Shown in pieces: positions 60,589 to 64,000 of a stretch of 64,000 bases of DNA (position 1 is its first letter; every line of letters begins with the position of its first letter). Below the pieces are notes generated by a model that saw only the letters and a list, made by a program, of their open reading frames with translations, did no database searches and was not told the origin of the DNA. The position numbers were made by a program, and so were the translations under genes. The stretch is taken from assembly GCF_021654795.1 (NCBI RefSeq), contig NZ_AP025344.1, forward strand, positions 1,254,501 to 1,318,500, read 5' to 3'. The DNA comes from Paenibacillus dendritiformis. Lineage in GTDB: Bacteria; Bacillota; Bacilli; Paenibacillales; Paenibacillaceae.

Positions 60589-60831
60589 ATGCGTCATTGC
60601 AGCGTGCAGGTGCGCGGACTGTTGACCCGCCCCGAATTGGATCGCTACAACGCCTTGATGGAGGTCGGATCGTATCTGGAGCAGCAGAACCGCCACGATC
60701 TGGCCTATACGGTTCAAAAAGAAGTCGATCTGCTCATCCAACCGGCGATCGAACGGTTGAAGGAAAAAGGCCGCATGCGGGATCGCATGACGGCGGAATA
60801 TTTGGCTTCATTGCAGGATGAAGAAGAGTGA
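60589..60831 (+). CDS. Small helical protein co-transcribed with NDH-2
   Basis: 80 residues, charged, with two or three likely amphipathic helices (DRYNALMEVGSYLEQQ and RMRDRMTAEYLASLQDEEE). ATG 60589 begins three bases after the NDH-2 stop and uses AAAGGAAAG inside that gene, so it is coupled to it. No family recognised; a regulatory or accessory protein of the dehydrogenase is possible. Followed by a strong terminator. Confidence 0.7.
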   Translation: MRHCSVQVRGLLTRPELDRYNALMEVGSYLEQQNRHDLAYTVQKEVDLLIQPAIERLKEKGRMRDRMTAEYLASLQDEEE

Positions 60832-60848
60832 TTTAAGATGGGCACACC

Positions 60849-60879
60849 GCCGCCGCAGCTCGATGCGGCGGCTTTTTTG
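60849..60879 (+). terminator. Terminator of the NDH-2 operon
   Basis: GCCGCCGCA-gctcga-TGCGGCGGC followed by TTTTTT. Confidence 0.95.
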
Positions 60880-61040
60880 TGGCTAGGTATAAATATTTTT
60901 GATTGATAATGATTTAAAACAACTATTTTTTTGATGCCAATCGTCCGTGCTATAGTGTAACCAATCAGTTGACGCCTGTGGGTTCATCCTGCTTTTCGAT
61001 TGCCCATGAGGCGGAAATTCAATTCGGAGGAGGAAGCGGT

Positions 61041-62465
61041 TTGCGTATCACGCCAAATGAAAGCGGTGCCAATAACTTATCGGGCCGCCTGGATCGGCTG
61101 CCTGTCAGTTCGATTCATCGCAAGACGTTAGTGACGCTGGCGATCATTTATTTTTTTGAATATGCGGATTTGAATACGTTTTCTTTCGTGGCCCCGGTAT
61201 TGAAAAAGGAGTGGGGGATGTCCGTCACCGAGATCGGCTGGATCACATCAAGCTCTTTTCTCGGGATGTTCATCGGTTCGGTAATTGGCGGATGGTTCGC
61301 GGACCGATACGGAAGAAAGCGGGCCATTATGTTAATGACGTTATTCTTTTCCGTGTTCTCTATGCTTACGGCTGTGGCATGGAATCCGGTCATCCTCGGA
61401 ATTTTCCGCTTCTTGACCGGCATGGGAGTATCCGCGGCCCTGATCAATTCGAGCACATATATCAGCGAGTTTTTCCCCTCCGTTTCCCGAGGCAAATTTC
61501 AGGGCATCGCACTCGTCGTCGGCTTGCTGGGCATTCCGGTCACCGGCTGGATTTCAACCTTGCTTATCGGGTTAGGCCCCTTCGGCTGGAAATTCGTCTT
61601 CGTCTGGGGCGGAATGGGGATCGCAGGTGTATGGTTCCTGCGCCATCTTCATGAAATTCCTCGTTGGCATGTATCCCGGGGAGAAACGGAAAAAGCGGAA
61701 GCGATCGTCCGGCAGGTGGAAGAGCAGGTGCTCCGCGAAAAAGGAGAGCTGCCTCCCGTTCCCGAGCCTGCTTATCGGCCGCAAGCGCATACGGCAGCCA
61801 AGGGCTACCGCGAATTGTTCAAGGGAAAATATCGCCACCGGACGCTTATCCTGGCTATGGCCTGGATTTTCCAGACACTGGGCTTCTACGGATTCGGCTC
61901 CTGGGTTCCGACGCTGCTCGTTCAGAACGGGATTATGCTCGATAAATCACTGCTGTACAGCACGTTGATTACGATCGGGGCTCCGCTCGGAGCTTTGCTG
62001 GGCGCGATGATCTCCGACCGTTTTGAACGGAAGTGGAATTTGGTCGCTTCATCGCTCTTTATCGCAATATCCGTATTCTTTTATGGCATGACGGTCAATC
62101 CGCTGTTCCTTATCGCGTTCGGCTTTCTCGTGAATCTAATCGAGCGAACCTATTCCTCCAACCTTTACACCTATACGTCTGAAATGTATCCGACATCGAT
62201 TCGCGGGTCGGGCTATGGGCTAACGTACGGCTTGGGGCGGTTCTCCAATGTGCTTGGGCCGATGCTGATCAGCTTGCTGCTGCTTGAGTTCGGAAGCTTC
62301 AGCGTCTTCGCGTTCATCTCGCTCTGCTGGGTCGGTTCAGCGATCGCCTTGAGCTTCGGTCCCGCCACCAACCGGCGCAGCCTGGATGACTTCGAGAGCG
62401 GCGAGGATGAGATCAGACCATTCGAGCGAACCCGGGCGATGACGGCGATGGCCAAGAACGATTGA
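61041..62465 (+). CDS. MFS transporter, carboxylate type
   Basis: A 474-residue, 12-TM major facilitator. Loop 2-3 motif GGWFADRYGRKRAI, later SDRFERKWNL, and the block TSEMYPTSIRGSGYGLTYGLGR typical of the aromatic acid/sugar porter branch. The start is TTG 61041, fixed by GGAGGAGG at 61026-61033; longer frames to 60969 lack a ribosome site. It is convergent with a LysR gene, which is divergent from a PrpF-family gene, so a tricarboxylate or unsaturated di/tricarboxylate is a likely substrate (inference). Confidence 0.9.
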   Translation: MRITPNESGANNLSGRLDRLPVSSIHRKTLVTLAIIYFFEYADLNTFSFVAPVLKKEWGMSVTEIGWITSSSFLGMFIGSVIGGWFADRYGRKRAIMLMTLFFSVFSMLTAVAWNPVILGIFRFLTGMGVSAALINSSTYISEFFPSVSRGKFQGIALVVGLLGIPVTGWISTLLIGLGPFGWKFVFVWGGMGIAGVWFLRHLHEIPRWHVSRGETEKAEAIVRQVEEQVLREKGELPPVPEPAYRPQAHTAAKGYRELFKGKYRHRTLILAMAWIFQTLGFYGFGSWVPTLLVQNGIMLDKSLLYSTLITIGAPLGALLGAMISDRFERKWNLVASSLFIAISVFFYGMTVNPLFLIAFGFLVNLIERTYSSNLYTYTSEMYPTSIRGSGYGLTYGLGRFSNVLGPMLISLLLLEFGSFSVFAFISLCWVGSAIALSFGPATNRRSLDDFESGEDEIRPFERTRAMTAMAKND

Positions 62466-62480
62466 GCAATCAGGGAAGAG

Positions 62481-62524
62481 AAGAAGATAGAGAGACCGCG
62501 ATGGTTTCGCTCTATCTTCTTTTT
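62481..62524. terminator. Bidirectional terminator between the MFS and LysR genes
   Basis: AAGAAGATAGAG-N14-CTCTATCTTCTT followed by TTT on the plus strand. The right arm overlaps the last codons of the LysR gene. Confidence 0.85.
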
Positions 62525-63390
62525 GGCGTTTCCAAGTCTCTATTTTTCATAAAATCCACGAATTCCTTAATTAGCGTCAAGTTAAGCGACTCTTTCCGAT
62601 AAATCATCCACGATTTCCGTTTCCATGGCTCGCCGTGCTGTGTGGTCAAATTAATTTTGTATAAATCCTCTTGGCCGCCGAGCACGATAGTCGGCAATAT
62701 GGCATATCCGAGCCCGTTCAACACCATTTCTTTGCCGGTCTCCATCTTATCCACCTCCATCGCGATGTTCGGGGGCAGGGAATACCGCTCCTTCCACCAG
62801 AGGTCGATCGTATTTTGCAGGGAGGGCTCCGTCTTATAATTGATTCGCGGGAGGCTGGGCAGGTCCTGAAGACGAATTTCGTGCTTGGAGACGATGCAAA
62901 TATTCTCCTCCATCATTAAATGCTTCTCGTCCGGCCAATCGTAATCGCCCCGAATCATGCCGATATGGACATGCTGGCTGTAGACGGAATGAACGAGATT
63001 CGAGCTCCAGTCCGTCATGACCCTCACTTCCACATCCGGGTACTGCTCCAGAAATTGCTTGAGAATGGAGGGGAGAATATAAGTCGCAATATTGCTGGCT
63101 ACGCCCAAGCGAAGGATTCCCGTGACCTTATTGTCCATATTTCGCAGAAATTCTTTCGTCTGGCGAAGCTGCAGGCGCATATCTTTGGCGTACTTGACCA
63201 GATGCTCCCCCTGAGGCGTGAATTGAATGCCCCTTCTTCCCCGGTTGACGATCTTGACGCCGAATTCTTTTTCCAGCTGTTGTATCCGGTACGTTAGCGC
63301 CGGCTGAGAAATATAAAGCTTCTCCGCGGCCTTGGTAATGTTCTGCTCATGGTGCAGTGTCTCCAAAATGATCCAATCTTTCTCCTCCAT
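62512..63390 (-). CDS. LysR-family transcription regulator
   Basis: A 292-residue LTTR. The N-terminal wHTH reads LETLHHEQNITKAAEKLYIS then QPALTYRIQQLEKEFGVKI; the rest is the two-lobed inducer domain starting near GILRLGVASNIATYILP. A longer frame begins at 63435, but AGGAGG stands five bases before the ATG at 63390 (two before ATG 63393), and the longer form would cover the operator. Divergent from the PrpF-family gene, which it probably controls. Confidence 0.92.
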   Translation of the reverse strand: MEEKDWIILETLHHEQNITKAAEKLYISQPALTYRIQQLEKEFGVKIVNRGRRGIQFTPQGEHLVKYAKDMRLQLRQTKEFLRNMDNKVTGILRLGVASNIATYILPSILKQFLEQYPDVEVRVMTDWSSNLVHSVYSQHVHIGMIRGDYDWPDEKHLMMEENICIVSKHEIRLQDLPSLPRINYKTEPSLQNTIDLWWKERYSLPPNIAMEVDKMETGKEMVLNGLGYAILPTIVLGGQEDLYKINLTTQHGEPWKRKSWMIYRKESLNLTLIKEFVDFMKNRDLETPKRR

Positions 63391-63410
63391 CATATCCTCC
63401 TCGCTCCAGA

Positions 63411-63448
63411 TATCGAAAAAAATTATCGAAAACAATAAAAGTTCGATA
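63411..63448. promoter_or_regulatory. LysR-type binding site in the LysR/prpF divergent region
   Basis: TATCGAA at 63424-63430 and TTCGATA at 63442-63448 form a seven-base inverted repeat with an 11-base spacer, the T-N11-A layout of LTTR recognition sites. A further direct copy of TATCGAA lies at 63411-63417. Confidence 0.65.
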
Positions 63449-63531
63449 TTTTATTTATTGCAAATACAGTAATACACTGAAATTAAAAAGTCAATGAATC
63501 AACGGCAGCGATAGATAAGGAGTGAGGGGTA

Positions 63532-64000
63532 ATGTATGGCTTCGGACAAGTGGTCGGCATACCGGCAGTGATGATGCGGGGAGGGACAAGCAAAGGGCTC
63601 GTATTGCGGACCTGCGATCTCCCGTCAGACGGCGCGCTGCGGGATCAGGTTATTTTGCGCATGTTCGGAAGCCCGGACAGCAATCAGATCGACGGGCTGG
63701 GAGGGGGGAGCAGTCTGACCAGCAAGCTGGCCCTGATCGGCCCTCCTTCTCATCCGGAGGCGCATATCGATTATACCTTCGGGCAAGTCAGCCTTGACAA
63801 GAACATTATCGATTATAAAGTCACTTGCGGGAATCTGACGGCGGCGGTCGGGCTGTATGCCGCGGAAGAAGGTTACGTCCCCTTGGCTGAACCGATTACG
63901 GAAGTGAAGATATACAATACCAATATCGATAAACTGGTTATTGCCGAAATTCCGGTGAAGAACGGGGCCATTCAATATGAAGGCCAGTTCTCGATCGCTG
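63532..64000 (+). CDS. PrpF-family isomerase, 5' part (cut by window end)
   Basis: The first 156 residues of a PrpF/methylitaconate-isomerase family protein. MRGGTSKGLVLRTCDLP is the conserved opening, IDGLGGGSSLTSKLALIGPP and VTCGNLTAAVGLYA follow in the expected order; the CGN motif carries a catalytic Cys in diaminopimelate-epimerase-fold relatives. ATG 63532 with AAGGAGTGAGGGG upstream. These enzymes move a double bond in aconitate-, methylaconitate-, methylitaconate- or oxalomesaconate-type acids. The rest lies outside the window. Confidence 0.9.
   Translation, partial: MYGFGQVVGIPAVMMRGGTSKGLVLRTCDLPSDGALRDQVILRMFGSPDSNQIDGLGGGSSLTSKLALIGPPSHPEAHIDYTFGQVSLDKNIIDYKVTCGNLTAAVGLYAAEEGYVPLAEPITEVKIYNTNIDKLVIAEIPVKNGAIQYEGQFSIA

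Overview
The window is chromosomal DNA of a moderately high-GC, spore-forming Bacillales bacterium, most likely Paenibacillus or a close relative. The signs are Shine-Dalgarno (SD)-rich gene starts with many TTG and GTG codons, an S-box riboswitch, Sda, a YheC/D-type ATP-grasp protein, a DUF2515 (YppC-like) protein, and neighbours that resemble the Bacillus yut/yum region (NifU-like, YuzB, YutJ, SufA, YumC, NDH-2). MqnE and a UbiD-family decarboxylase suggest menaquinone synthesis by the futalosine route. Species cannot be named from the sequence alone.

Layout. 1-2.7 kb: end of a membrane protein, a dispersed-repeat cluster and a chemoreceptor. 2.8-16.9 kb: an accessory metabolic block with a thiolase, an acyl-CoA ligase, a very large MalT-like ATPase regulator with a C-terminal OmpR-type wHTH/BTAD, a five-gene Liv-type ABC importer, a small protein, a KAS III-like enzyme, an alpha/beta hydrolase and a FabG-like reductase. 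Both catabolic units are preceded by the same TGCAAC-N5-TGCAAC direct repeat, so this looks like one regulon with its own activator. 17-22.9 kb: DUF2515 protein, thioredoxin-like protein, heme A synthase, a 46-codon minus-strand gene, UbiD-like decarboxylase and a HEPN protein. 22.9-26 kb: SAM-I riboswitch and metNIQ. 26-31.3 kb: VOC protein, SDR, CdaR regulator, GntP permease, glycerate kinase. 31.5-43.8 kb: PucR-type regulator, inverted repeat clusters, then an allantoate-to-carbamoyl-phosphate pathway (allantoate amidohydrolase, MFS, ureidoglycine aminohydrolase, ureidoglycolate dehydrogenase, the FdrA/YlbE/YlbF oxamate carbamoyltransferase set, carbamate kinase) that would recover ATP from purine nitrogen. 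44-47.2 kb: sugar ABC importer without an ATPase. 47.3-51 kb: Fe-S and redox genes and mqnE. 51.1-52.9 kb: a decayed segment with integrase and HicB fragments, two kinds of short tandem repeat and a type I toxin-antitoxin unit. 53-56 kb: DUF2871 protein and a two-component system. 56.3-60.8 kb: ATP-grasp protein, sda with DnaA boxes, zinc-ribbon protein, yumC, NDH-2. 61-64 kb: MFS, LysR regulator and the start of a PrpF-family isomerase.

The strongest leads for something undescribed are the BTAD-regulator/Liv/KAS III-like regulon with its direct-repeat operators, the 11-bp tandem operator in front of the DUF2871 gene next to an OmpR-family two-component system, and the 47/49-50-bp dispersed intergenic repeats.
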